Under the pieces are notes generated by a model, which worked only from the letters and a program-made list of their open reading frames with translations, searched no databases and had not been told where the DNA came from. From Conchocele bisecta (taxonomy: Eukaryota > Mollusca > Bivalvia > Lucinida > Thyasiridae), in assembly GCA_029237695.1 (NCBI GenBank), contig CM055274.1, positions 65,717,484 to 65,781,483 on the forward strand: a stretch of DNA of 64,000 bases. The letters are read 5' to 3'. The position numbers were made by a program, and so were the translations under genes. How positions within the stretch are numbered: position 1 is the first letter of the stretch; every line of letters starts with the position of its first letter. Shown here one piece after another: positions 43,337-54,616 of this stretch.

Positions 43337-44646
43337 TCACGCTTTGAATGATCCATCCGCGTCACACATTCCCACTTATAATGCCCTCTCTGTCGACACC
43401 TATAGCAAAGTGGTCCTTGAGTGGTGTTTCTGTCGAACTCTCCATCCGTTCTGTAATTGTCTCGTCTTGTGTTGTAGGCGCTATCATATCTCGGCGTATC
43501 TCTTGTATGTGGCTCCCGGTTGTAACTATCCTTGCGGTTATTATCACCCGGTCTATCTTTCTTAACTGGATTGTGGTAATTTGTCCGATACCGATCTTCA
43601 TACACTCCCCCTCTATTGTATACCTGATCCCCTCTATCCGTCTGTCTTATATTCTTGTAATCTGCATTTGATTTGTTCCGATCTACATAGTCTCGTCTGT
43701 GTTCTTCTCTTGGTCTAACCTCTCTGTTTCCATCAGCCCCACTAAGTTGTTCTTCTCTTGGTCCAACATCTCTGTTTCCATCAGCCCCACTAAGTTGTTG
43801 TCTATAAACAACACCACTGACTTCGCTAAGTTGCTGCCCCATCTGAGTAACTGTTGATGCCATTGATTTCACCATCTCCTTAAGTTCTGTCATGTCACTG
43901 CATGTCTCTCTCTCCTTGGTACTCTTAGCTGTAGTCCTCTGTGGCTTCTCTGTATCTGTCCTCGTATGCTGCTGCTCAATCTTTCGTAGTTCTACTCGTA
44001 GTTTGTCAAAGTCATTGACTGCTTCAAACTTGTAACCGGAAACATCCTTAAGGTCTTGTCGTAATCCCGTCCAGAACATCGATCGCAACATCTCATTTGT
44101 GTCTGATACCCTAACTAAACCTTTCTCAACTGCCTGACTCAATATATCCTCAAGCCTACATGACCATGATGTGATGTCTTCCGAGTCCCCTTGCTTCGCA
44201 CTGTAAAACTTCGATAACAAACTCTCCTTGCTATCAACTACTCCGTATATACTGTCAAACTTATCCATTATGGTCGCTATGTTGATTCCAGGTCCTAGTC
44301 TCATAATTATCCTGCCTGCCTCTCCCTTAACTGACCTCCTCATCGACTGTAATACCACATCTGGTTTGTAACTTCCTTCTAAAAGTAAACTTTTGACCTT
44401 GTATTTCCATTGATCATATGTCACCTCTCCCTTTGTTAATTGGACTGTATCCCCATAAAATATAGAAATCCTTGGCTGATCTGTAGATACAGTAACTGGT
44501 GTAGGTGTTGCACTTGTTGCTGATTTGCTGTATCCCTCTAACCATTTCTCTAAGTCCTCAGCTGTATCTGCTTTTGGCTTCACTTTAAGAGACTTAAATG
44601 CTGCTAACAGCTTTCTGTCCTCCTCCGTTATATCTGGTTCCATCAT
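43327..44646 (-). CDS. Gag of Ty3/Gypsy 2
   Basis: 439 residues from the ATG at 44646 (MMEPDITEEDRKLLAAF). The capsid-like central part includes YDQWKYKVKSLLLEG and DKFDSIYGVVDSKESLLSKF, with helices consistent with Gypsy Gag. A hinge carries two tandem copies of QLSGADGNR (~43793-43732). A long Arg/Asp/Tyr-rich basic stretch follows. A single CCHC zinc knuckle CYRCRQRGHYKWEC (C-x2-C-x4-H-x4-C) sits close to the end. It ends ...DHSKRDLN followed by TAG at 43329-43327, directly after the slippery TTTAAAC. No frameshifts. Confidence 0.9.
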   Translation of the reverse strand: MMEPDITEEDRKLLAAFKSLKVKPKADTAEDLEKWLEGYSKSATSATPTPVTVSTDQPRISIFYGDTVQLTKGEVTYDQWKYKVKSLLLEGSYKPDVVLQSMRRSVKGEAGRIIMRLGPGINIATIMDKFDSIYGVVDSKESLLSKFYSAKQGDSEDITSWSCRLEDILSQAVEKGLVRVSDTNEMLRSMFWTGLRQDLKDVSGYKFEAVNDFDKLRVELRKIEQQHTRTDTEKPQRTTAKSTKERETCSDMTELKEMVKSMASTVTQMGQQLSEVSGVVYRQQLSGADGNRDVGPREEQLSGADGNREVRPREEHRRDYVDRNKSNADYKNIRQTDRGDQVYNRGGVYEDRYRTNYHNPVKKDRPGDNNRKDSYNREPHTRDTPRYDSAYNTRRDNYRTDGEFDRNTTQGPLCYRCRQRGHYKWECVTRMDHSKRDLN

Positions 44647-46845
44647 GTACAACTGTGTGTCCCTATCCGTGAACTAGTATGGCAAACACCGACTGTGCTT
44701 CCTTATTGTTGACCAATGTATAAGTCAATGACGTGAGGTATGTCTAACACCAATGCTGCTTCCCAATTGCAGACAAATAACACAGTTTGTGTACTATAAG
44801 ATATCAGTCGGTGTCAACTGTTATGCACTGTACGTGTGTTGCTATAATATGTCCTTGTTGACAAGTCACGTTGCTATGTGACAGTAGTTGTACACTAACA
44901 AGTCACGTTGCTAAGTGACAGTAGTTGTATCACCGTCACTATGTCGTCACTATATAACAGTATGTGTTGCTATCGTATACCCGTCTAAGTCAGTGTACCA
45001 TGTAACTATAGTCTTCACTATATAGCAGTATGTGTTGCTATGGTATATAAGTCAGTGTACTAGTAACTATAGTTACATATAGTTAATTATTATACAATGT
45101 ATTGCGTTGCCAATCCAATATGCTGATTCACTAAGTATGAAAGATGTTGCTGCACTAAGCGTGTATGCTGTTGTAATATGCAATCACATTTCCACTGTTC
45201 ACCTTGTTGACAATGTCACTTATTCACCACCAGAATTTCAATCACATTTCCACTGTTCACCTAGTTGAAAATGTCACTTATTAACCACCAAAATGTCAAT
45301 CACATTTCCACTGTTCACCTAGTTGACAATGTCACTTATTCACCACCAAAATTTCAATCACATTTCATGTCCCCATAAGCCGAAAACCGAAAAAAATCCT
45401 ATGTGTGTCGTCCCTTGTTACCACACCACACACACACACAGACAAACGTGCAAACAAATATCCGGGAAACAAACGCGAGTTTATTTCAAAATACGCGAGA
45501 TCGACGTTTCGTTACTGGTACCAGTTCTAAGTTCAATTTATTTTGTATTCCCAAATACAAAATTCAATTTATTTTGTATTCCCAAATACAAAACACAATA
45601 TATGAACGAATACTATTATATGTACAAATGTTTCCAATTATACATGCCTCATTTGAATCAATGAGTAGAGCCTGGTCTGCGCATTCATTCAAGTCAGAAA
45701 CCCTGTATACGCCACATGTTTCCATATACAGATATATACAGAACTACGTGATCACTGTTTACTTTCACTTTCCAGTACACACAACAAATGGACAGCCTGT
45801 GTTTACACGCAGTTCATTTGCATAACACGGAAGTATACAACGCTATTCTACTAAACCGAAAGTAGACGACGCGTGGACGCGTCATTCGTCAATATCACGT
45901 GACTAAATATTAATCATGTGATACCTGGGTAGTCATGTGACCAGTCATGTGGCCATACCGGACAATGGTAACAAATAATAACAATATCACGTGATCAGAT
46001 CGCTAATCATGTGACATACATGGGGCCAGATCATGTGACAAGCCTATGGTAATCATCAAATAAACTGGGCCGTCTGATATCCTACAAAACCACTGTGTAA
46101 TGCCAATACACACGAATATGTGATCAACCCAAACGGACCAAACCGGACAAAAACGGACGAGAGATTACCAGAAATTTAGCATGATGGGATTACTTCAAAA
46201 TCGCTGATTTTGCGCAGGGCCAGTTAGTATGTGAATTACTGAATTAATATACATGCATAGGGTCACTTTCGCTCTGACAATAATCAATCGCACCACAGTA
46301 TGTCGGCCTGAACAACACTGAGCATGGCTACGTCTCAAACCATATTTTAGACGTACTGGACTGTGCACAATATATGTCTCGCACTGTAAATGATTTCAGA
46401 CAAAATGCGAATGCGACAAAAAAAACTGTACTCTGTTCAACGGGGAGTGACCAGCATAGAATAACTGGGAGTTCCAGTGGACAGTGTAGCCAATAGTATG
46501 CACGGACGAAAAATGGACGTCATTGTGATCACTATATTGTATCAGAAATTCAATTTACAACATGTACAACATATATCTGCTTACCGACCGGCGACGGCGT
46601 CTGAGAACATTACAGCACATATCATTAACTGTCAGCTACACACATGTCCCAATAGTCACTAGATCACACTCGGCACGAAGGAATTCACTGTCCGGTGTCC
46701 ACCGCCGGATAGCGGTCACTATTCGCACAGGTAAACGTTATTCACGCACGCACGCTCCTGGGAAAACGAGGCCTGTCTGTAAATGGATCCATCGTCCAGA
46801 CGATCTGCGTAGTCGATCCAATCCACGAATCACTGGGGGCTCCAA
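44647..46845 (-). other. Long leader of Ty3/Gypsy 2
   Basis: 2.2 kb between primer site and gag, without a coding frame of note. It holds three perfect-phase 58-bp tandem units at 45181-45354 (CAATCACATTTCCACTGTTC...), a two-unit 31-bp repeat at 45532-45594 (TTCAATTTATTTTGTATTCC...) and repeated GTCACGTTGCTA-GTGACAGTAGTTGTA words at 44860-44940. Such a leader could hold packaging or internal initiation signals, but nothing proves it. Confidence 0.7.
45181..45354 (+). repeat. Three 58-bp tandem units in the leader
   Basis: Units start at 45181, 45239 and 45297 and differ at only a few bases. A truncated fourth begins at 45355. Confidence 0.88.
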
Positions 46846-48063
46846 TGTGCCCGGGGTCAATTTGTGCTATTAACAAACTGACGGGCGTAAGTTCGATTAT
46901 CTCCGTTGGTGGAGGGTAATGGACCACGAAATCCAAATCGCCGGTAACCAGTTTATTGCCATGGTTGTGAATGGAATAATATAGCCTCTGAAATGTACAA
47001 TGAATACACTAAATATCGAGCATGGATATTTACTTATCGGCAAGTACAATACCAGGTATATGTTGGGACAATGTACGTCGTTAGATGCACACGGTTTCAA
47101 CATATACTATAATACACGAAACGGTTACAGGTTCGGTGTTGTAACGCATGATGTATTTATCACGCGGATGAATGGCAGTGTAACAGGTACATATAGCAAT
47201 GCGCCTTAGACTAATTTACTCGGACTGCATGTATACCAGATATAGAGTACATTATTTACAATGTGCTATTCGTATTGTTCTCAGACGTCGGTAAGCTTAT
47301 GTATTTACGAATAATAACCAGTTCACATGATACGAACTGACACGAACCTTAGATGTGGTCTATGAGGCTTTCCAAACGCATTCGTCACAGCTCACTCACA
47401 TGGTGGGTAGGGTTAGCCTGCAATTGGTTAGGTAAGTGCAAGTGCATGTTTAGAATACGCGGGACGGATTGGGCGACCAGCATAACCGGTTAAATGCAAC
47501 AGCGTAAACGAATAAATAGCAATAGGTCAAGATACGCGAAGAACATAACCGAATATGACACAATACAACCAAGCGAACACGTTTACAATGTAATACCTTA
47601 TATTATGATGATATGAATCTCCGAATCTCAGGACCAAAGTCTATCTCTCTCGTCGCAAGTATTCTCGTGGAACGTTCCATACAGAGTGAAAGAATCTACG
47701 ATGGAATGCTCATACCTACGCGCACGAAGCGCGCGCGGTAAAAAACGGCGGGAAGTGGACCAGCCAATCAGAATTAGCCAACAAGCCAAGCGGGTGGACG
47801 TAGTCTCCAAGCCTGGAGTGAAATGTCCGACATTACCAAATATAGCATTAGAGACTAAAAGTAACCGAGTCATGACGGACAGACGGATATTACCAAATAT
47901 GGTAATACCAAAGGTGAACTTGTCACATGAAGCTAAATGTATAGTCTGTTTCAGATTATACATGTTACGTGAAATACTATGAATTAACAACAATGAGACC
48001 ACCGGCGATAAATAGTTTAATGCGAATAAAATACATAGAATGGCAATAAAATCATCTGCTACA
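46846..48063 (-). repeat. 5' LTR (right) of Ty3/Gypsy 2
   Basis: 1,218 bp. On minus it should contain the promoter. Its inner edge is followed by the primer-binding-like TTGGAGCCCCCAGTG and its outer edge by TATA at 48064-48067. Confidence 0.92.
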
Positions 48064-51000
48064 TATATCCATGTGGCACATGCGATGGAAATATAACTTG
48101 GTCTGGGAATGCAGTTTATTGTGACACGTGCTGTATCTGGTTCCATATTAACTGTCATGACATTGGTGATGCTACCTTCCAGACTCTACAGTCCACCAGT
48201 GTGTTCGGCACTGCATTAATTGCAACTCTATCAATCATCACACAGTCTCATCCAACTTTATTGATGACCTGATTCTATCAAACCGCTTTGAGCCCATTAG
48301 TCCATGTAATTTTAGCTCATTGTCCGATGCCCAGAGCAGCACAGACGAACCTACGTACTCTTCATGTCCAGCCCCCTCAGTGTCCCCAGTGTCAATATAA
48401 ATTCCATTGTGACCCATAACACCGACCTTAAAAATATGATTGATAGTATAAATCCAGACATTATTGTAGGGGTCGAAACCAAGATCGATGCTACCATACA
48501 CCTCGGTGAGATATTACCACAACAGTTCCTCGAAAATGTAGTACGGGTTGACAGAAAGCGGGGAGGGGGTGGGGTAATCATTGCAGCAGTGGACGACTAC
48601 ATTTGTAGTGAAGTTACAGAATTACACACTGACTGCGAGATCGCTTGGATGAAGATGGAGATTGCTGGGTGTAAACCACTTCTGATATGTAGCTATTACA
48701 AACCTAGTGAAAGGTGACGACATAAACATGGGTCGGTTTTCAGAACCTCTACACATACTGGGCATGACTAGTTCGCACATCAGCATAGCTGGTGATATGA
48801 ACTTTCCTGGGTACGACTGGCAAAATAATTATATTAAGTCAACGTGTGGCTATCCCACACTCACATATAAATGTGTTGACCTCTTGGATGATATCGGTCT
48901 TACGCAACTTGTAAACACACCCACACGAGGGGACAACATCGTAGACCTTGTTATAACAAATAACCGCACCATGGTCTCCACTTGCAGAGTGATTCCAGGT
49001 ATTAGTGATCACGATGCGGTCCTGACAGAGATCAATATTAAACCTATTAGAAATAAACAGACCCCCAGGAAATTTCCTCTATACAGAAAAGCTGATTGGG
49101 ATGGTCTTAAGAAACATATGGTCACCTTTGGGGAAAGCCTGAAACACTCTTTTGATGACTCGACTCCTGTTAATCAGATTTGGGAGAACATCATTTCCGA
49201 ACTCGAAAAAGCCATTGACCGCTTTATCCCACACGAAACTGTAAGTCCAAGGATCGACAGCCATGGATAAATGAAACTATTAGACGTCTAATTCGAAAAA
49301 GAGATAAACTGTACTTCAAAAATAGACATCAACCAACCCCTGAAGGTACCAAAAGACTTAAGACACTCAAACATTATATACAAACTATAAGTAGGAGAGC
49401 TTACTGGGAGTATGTTGAAAACCTTATCACACCCAATGATGAAAATTTTGTAGAAGAAAACTTTAACATTTCTAAACGTTTCTGGACATTTCTTAAACAC
49501 AAAAACACTGATGCCACAGGCCTAAAGTCCCTGAAGAGAAATGGTGTGATAATTACCGATCCTGTCTCTAAGGCAAATTTATTCAATGATTAATTTCACT
49601 CTGTATTCTCTCAGCAAATTCCTATGAAACTTAGTTCCTATTTTCAGGTATATTTCCAGTCTTTTTTCTAGAAACCCAAACGACATGCCCTAGATAAAGA
49701 TAACTGAAAATGGGGTGCAAAATATACTGCATAGCCTCTCTGTTTCCAAGGCACCAGGCCCTGACAACTTATGGCCTGTATTACTGAAGAATCTCTCTGA
49801 TGAACTTGCACCTATACTTACTCTTCTTTCCAATGCCTCTCTTTACCAGGAATCTCTCCCAGATGTTTGGAAACAGTCAAATGTAACTCTGATTTACAAC
49901 AACAGGCGACAAGACCACCGTCCAGTTTCTGTTACTTGTATCTGTTGTAAGCTGCTTGAGCATATTGTGTGCAAGAACCTGGTGCAACATCTCAAACACC
50001 ACAACATTATCTACCCTCTCCAGCATGGTTTCCGCGAGAAAAAAAACAGCTGTGAAAGCCAACTAATCGAGTTTGTACACGATATTGCCTCTACTATTCA
50101 ACGTGGTAGACAAAACGATGTCGTAGTGATGTACTTTGCTAAGGCTTTTGAAAAGGTTGCTCATAACAGACTACTATATAAACTTGTTTCCGTGGGCTGG
50201 ATTGGTTCTTTCCTCGGTGGTAGATCGCAAAAGGTGGTCCTAGAGGGCAAATCTTTCACAACTGTTCCTGTACTTTCTGGCGTACCTCAGGGCTCAGTCC
50301 TGGGACCAGCTCTATTTCTGGTATATATTAATGACCTTCCTGAGTATGTACAATATAGTACAGTGCGGCTCTTCGCAGACGACACACTATTGTATCTTTC
50401 TATACACAGCCAGGCCGACTGCGCTAAGCTCCAGCAGGATCTCCATAGTCCAGAGAGATGGGGAAAAGACTGGCAGATGTCCTTTCACCCAAACAAGTGC
50501 GAAGTCATTCACATCACCACTAAGAAATCTCATATCCTTCATAACTACTCTCTTCATGGTCATACACTCTCCTCAGTGCCCCAGATGAAGTATCTTGGTG
50601 TCAGTGTTAGCCACAACTTGAAGTGGAACAAACATATCAACGCTATCTCCTCTAAAGCTAATCAGACATTAGGTTTCCTTAAACGTAACTTAAGGATTAA
50701 CTCGCCTTCTATTAAAGAAAGAGCCTATACATATCTTGTCAGACCCAAACTGGAATACTGCTCTACTGTATGGGACCCTACGTGCACCATTAAGGATATA
50801 GAGGCCGACCATACAACATATATATTAGTTTATCAACTGGAGATGGTTCAGAGGAGGGCTGAAAGGTGGGTTTAGGTACCATAACACTTCTAGTGTGACC
50901 GACAGGCTGCATAGTCTGGAATGGAGATCTCTTGAGCAAAGACGTGTCGATGCCAGGCTATGTATGCTCTATAAAATAAGAAACTCTCTTGTAGCCATTG

Positions 51001-51376
51001 ACGAAGATAATTAATTCATTAGAGGCACTGGCAGACGTCAACATCAATACCGACAATTACATGCTGACACACGATTCTCATTTTCCACTCGGATCGTTAT
51101 CCAGTGGAACCAGCTCCCGTCTCACACTTGCTCGGTAAAGTAGCTGGATTCATTCAAGACACAGGTCTTGAAGAACCAGCACTCTAGACTCAACTAAATT
51201 TGAACACTCTTCTTTCTCTGTATTCGTTTCCTTCCTTTACTTTCTTCTGTCTTTCCTAACTCTTCTGCTCCATCTCATCTTTTTCATATTTCACTATTTT
51301 CCTTCTAAGCACTCAGTGGTGATAAACCTCAGTATTGAGGGTATACCAGTATACTGGCAAAAGCAAAAGCAAAACG
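48064..51376 (+). pseudogene. CR1-like LINE, main part (PHD finger, AP endonuclease, reverse transcriptase)
   Basis: Continues the fragment ending at 37845. First comes a PHD-type finger, YPCGTCDGNITWSGNAVYCD then CCIWFHINC (48066-48154). An AP-type endonuclease follows (48364-49270 in two frames): NPDIIVG-ET, IAGDMNFPGYDW, and the ISDHDAVL motif with its Asp-His. The reverse transcriptase (49715-50875) has SKAPGPDNLWP, VLSGVPQGSVLGPALFLVYI, VRLFADDTLLYLS and KYLGVSVSHNLKW. Motif A reads VVMYFAKAFEKVAHNRLL, where the expected catalytic Asp is absent, so the enzyme is dead. C-terminal pieces continue to ~51190. The 3' UTR ends in the short tail GGCAAAAGCAAAAGCAAAAC at 51357-51375, typical of microsatellite-ended CR1/L2-type LINEs. 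At least four frameshifts. Confidence 0.87.
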
Positions 51377-51590
51377 CATTACGCCACTTCCCCCATTATT
51401 CACCATTATCCACCATTACGCCTTTTTGTTCCCATTATCCAACAATTCTACCATTACGCCATTTAGTGACACCATCGGTGCATTGTATTTCGCCCCGAAA
51501 TCTCCAATGCGCCAAATATCTCCATTTACGCACTTTCGTCATACCGAATAAGCGCCGGAATTACAAGCAACAAAAAAAGAACGGGCAACG
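51377..51590. other. CATTA(C/T)-rich segment, no gene
   Basis: Repeats of CCATTA and ATTACGCCA words (CACCATTATCCACCATTACG and similar) at 51380-51470. The 92-codon frame across it is low-complexity. Confidence 0.45.
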
Positions 51591-51793
51591 GTAATTGACG
51601 GTAATAAAAAATAAACGATCAAAGGTCAACTACTTGATGAAAGTGCGAAAGTCAATTAGCTGAGGTGTGATAAATACTATTCAACTATAATCGCCTAATT
51701 GACGAACCGGTAACCAGTTGACGGAACCACTCGACTTTTCACTCAATTTTGCCTAATTGACGAAACCTCCAGTTGACGGAACCTCCTGAATCC
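51590..51793 (-). mobile_element. End fragment of a second Mutator-like element
   Basis: About 190 bp here are the inverse of 52931-53125: AAAGGTCAACTACTTG, CTAATTGACGAACCGGTAAC, CAGTTGACGGAACCACTCGA and a terminus reading, outward, GACGGAACCTCCTGAATCC. It is therefore the left terminus of the same family lying in opposite orientation. The partner terminus was not found. Confidence 0.65.
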
Positions 51794-52790
51794 CACTTCC
51801 ATTACACTTGTGTGTTCAACCGAAGCCAGATGAAAGGTCACAAATGCCAAGTTAGAAAAATGCGATTGAAACGGACTAATTCATTGCCAAACCTAAATGT
51901 TGTGTTTTCCACTAATCCCATTAACCCCCTCCATTAACATCCGGATTTAGATAGGAAAACTTACACATAAATGAGTTCGCTTGAACCCGTATGTTGTTTA
52001 CATGTTTATCAATGGAGGTCACGTAATATTTGTAGGTAGAAAGGCACTAATAATGTAGAAATATGGATTTTCATTCAGTCCCCACCTTATCCTATATTTT
52101 TTTTTAAATTGTCACTTTTAAGTTCGTCCACATCAGTTCAATACCTCCATTTATCCGCAGATATATGCAATCTGGTCTATGTTTTTGTTATTCCCATTGT
52201 GGACGAGTACCAACATGCAGAAGGGATTGAAATGTCTTACTCCAAAAATAGACATTACCACTTTAAAAAAGTATTAAAACCAACAAGTTGAAACTTCATA
52301 TTGTTTAATTTATTTAATCTAGCAAATTATATTGTCCAAGTTGGCAATCGTTTGTCTAATCATTTAAGTTCGAAACAATATGTATCGTGAACCCTGAACG
52401 CAATGGTACATTATGCAGACACAATTTGTGGTGTTTTCCAACCGGGCACCTGCACCGGAAGAGCATATGACATCATAAGGTCAGAGGTCGCGACCTTTCA
52501 CGGTAAGCTGGAGGCGGCCATTTGTAGGCGAGCGTGTTTTGGAAAGTAAACAATTGCATTTCTCCGTGCTTTTGAAGCCAGTAAACGCAATATATATACA
52601 GATAATTGGATTATATTTGCACGTAACTAATAAAAAAGGTTTATACTCTATTATTTATTACGCATGTTGTTTAATATCGTTAGAGTCTCGAATTATGAGC
52701 AGTCCAGGATATGTTTTTACACATGCATCTGCCACCTGTTGAAGTTGAATAATATACTAGAATGAGCTACTTACGGATAAATGATCATAA
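51794..52790. other. Intergenic, no gene seen
   Basis: AT-rich, frames up to 67 codons only. At 52478-52496 AGGTCAGAGGTCGCGACCT combines a direct repeat of AGGTCA-like half-sites with a 12-bp palindrome, next to TGACATCA. This looks promoter-like, but no gene follows in the 300 bases to 52790. Confidence 0.4.
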
Positions 52791-52930
52791 TTGTATCCCC
52801 CGGACTCCGTTGGGGGATACTATGGATTTGACAGCGGTCCGCGTCTGCCGCAGACACTTCTTGTCCGGAGCATAACTCAAACACCCTTTGGAATATTTTC
52901 ATGAAACTTCACACATGCATAGACCACGAC
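52791..52930 (+). mobile_element. Helitron-like copy 2, segment 1 (left end)
   Basis: Starts TTGTATCCCCCGGACTCCG after an A at 52790, matching copy 1 at 8852. It runs colinearly to CATAGACCACGAC, where the Mutator-like element is inserted. Segments continue at 54247, 55984 and 63236. Confidence 0.75.
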
Positions 52931-54246
52931 GAATTCAGGAGGTTCCGTCAACTGGAGGTTTCGTCAATTAGGCAAAATAGAGTGAAAGGTCGAGTGGTTC
53001 CGTCAACTGGTTACCGGTTCGTCAATTAGGCATTATAGTTGAATGGTATTGATCACACCTCGGCTAATTGAATTTCGCATTTTCACCAAGTAGTTGACCT
53101 TTGAGCGTTTAGTAATTATTACAGTCAAATGACCGATCAGTTAATTCGTGATGATTAATCATGATTCAAATAGTTAATTCGTGATGATTATTTATATTTC
53201 ACTCAAGCTAATTGTCAATTGACGGCTTTTTGCCTGATCCATGTCAACTGCACAAGCGCTGAAACATATAAATGGGTGGGCAATTTGTAACTTCCTCACT
53301 ACAATTCATCATGGATGATAAGTCGTACTGCGTCTTGTGTTCAGTAGTCTATTTCACCAACATTGCAAAGCATACTTTTCTAGCAAAGTATACTTTGAGG
53401 GAGAAATTTTCATTTTAGGATAAATGTATTAATTTTTATTATACTGAATTTATTACATTACCACAGCCATTTTGGCTGTGATAATGTAATACATTCAGTA
53501 TAATAATTCTGCATACTTTTAATCATCAAATATATGCAGTGGTTAGTTCTATATGAAATAATGCATTTTGGAAAAAATAAATGATTACTCCCTCAAAGTA
53601 TACTTTGCTAGAAAAGTATACTTTGCAATTTTGATGAAATAGGCTACTGGTGTGGTTACTGCCCGTATGCATGCTATATGCTGCGACAGCTGCAGTCGGT
53701 GGCACCATAGGAAATGTGATACTGGTATGTTTTCATTATATTTTATTAATATTATAGTGTAACTGTATTTCATGATCTTAAATAGTAGGACTTTCCATAA
53801 ATAAAATATAGTTTTTATAACTTATTACATTACATCTACATGTAAATAGTATGAATTTCCAAAAATATGCCCAACATGCCGAAATTATGCTAACGTATGT
53901 CTTCTATTCAACAGATTGTGTATCTGTTCATGGCTCACAAATGCTGAATAAGCGGGTGATTATACAAATTAATATACAAATACACAAAATATACACCTAA
54001 AGATACTTTAAAATTTTATTAAAATATCTACCTTTAAATGCCCATATACAACTAAACATACTTTGAAATATCAACAAATATCTCATTATTATCCACTTTA
54101 ATGACCATCAATTATCTGATCAATTGTATGGCACGTGCCGGTCATTAGCGAGTTTTACTCTAAATTGCCTAATTGACGAACCGGACGCATAGTTGCCGAA
54201 ACCTCTCAGTTGACGAAACCTCCAGTTGACGGAACCTCTGACACCC
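52931..54246 (+). mobile_element. Mutator-like non-autonomous DNA element
   Basis: 1,316 bp flanked by the 9-bp duplication GACCACGAC (52922-52930 and 54247-54255). Copy 1 of the host repeat has a single GACCACGAC at 8999-9007. The terminal inverted repeats are imperfect at the extreme ends. Inside them 29 bases are identical (52939-52967 versus the inverse of 54210-54238), starting GAGGTTCCGTCAACTGG, and related motifs are repeated further in. A 9-bp duplication is typical of Mutator-like elements. No transposase is encoded. The interior is AT-rich and holds the fold-back structure at 53343-53655. Confidence 0.7.
53343..53655. repeat. Nested fold-back structure
   Basis: The outer arm CAGTAGTCTATTTCACC...TTGCAAAGCATACTTTTCTAGC-AAAGTATACTTTGAGGG at 53343-53403 is mirrored at 53588-53655. 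Within the loop, TTATTATACTGAATTTATTA...CACAGCCA pairs with TGGCTGTG...TACATTCAGTATAATAA at 53436-53506. It may be a MITE inserted in the Mutator-like element. Confidence 0.65.
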
Positions 54247-54616
54247 GACCACGACCCGAAGGTGTGTCGCGCACAAGAATGACAACTCTTGCATAGCTAA
54301 TTTTTTAGTTATCTCCCTTTTTAGTTTCGCACACTGAGCATTAACACGACCACCCTTTGGAATACTTTCATGAAACTTCACACATGCATAGACCACGACA
54401 CGAAGGTATGTTGCGTTCAAGAATGACAACTCTTGCATAGCTAATTTTTTTGTTATCTCCCTTTTTTGTTTTGCGCACTGATTGAGCATAACTCGACCAC
54501 CCTTTGGAATATTTTCATGAAACTTCACACATGCATAGACCACGACCCGGAGGTGTGTCGCGCACAAGAATGACAACTCTTGCGTAGCTAATTTTTTTTT
54601 AGTTATCTCCCTTTTT
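54247..54616 (+). mobile_element. Helitron-like copy 2, segment 2
   Basis: Resumes at CCACGACCCGAAGGTGTGTC and contains two to three of the ~175-bp internal units, ending TTATCTCCCTTTTT where the next element is inserted. The 135-codon minus frame is a repeat shadow like the one at 8975-9490. Confidence 0.75.

Larger units (their letters stand above)
37846..48063 (-). mobile_element. Ty3/Gypsy LTR retrotransposon 2, nested in a LINE
   Basis: 10.2 kb, minus strand, flanked by the 4-bp duplication TATA (37842-37845 and 48064-48067). Long LTRs (37846-39066 and 46846-48063) differ at about a dozen sites plus a 3-base indel (roughly 1%) by eye. On minus they run TGTAGC...CACA. After the 5' LTR comes TTGGAGCCCCCAGTGATTC, a plausible primer site complementary to a tRNA ending UCCA. 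AGACAGGGGAAAA precedes the 3' LTR as polypurine tract. Gag is intact. Pol is in the -1 frame, and its domains are complete but separated by two in-frame TAA codons. The 2.2-kb leader between primer site and gag is unusually long. Confidence 0.93.

Noticed and set aside
51590..53125. A single large transposon bounded by the inverted repeats at 51590-51793 and 52931-53125
   Set aside because: The right repeat is the left end of a complete element with its own 9-bp duplication (52922-54255), so these are two copies in opposite orientation. The host repeat also starts between them at 52791.
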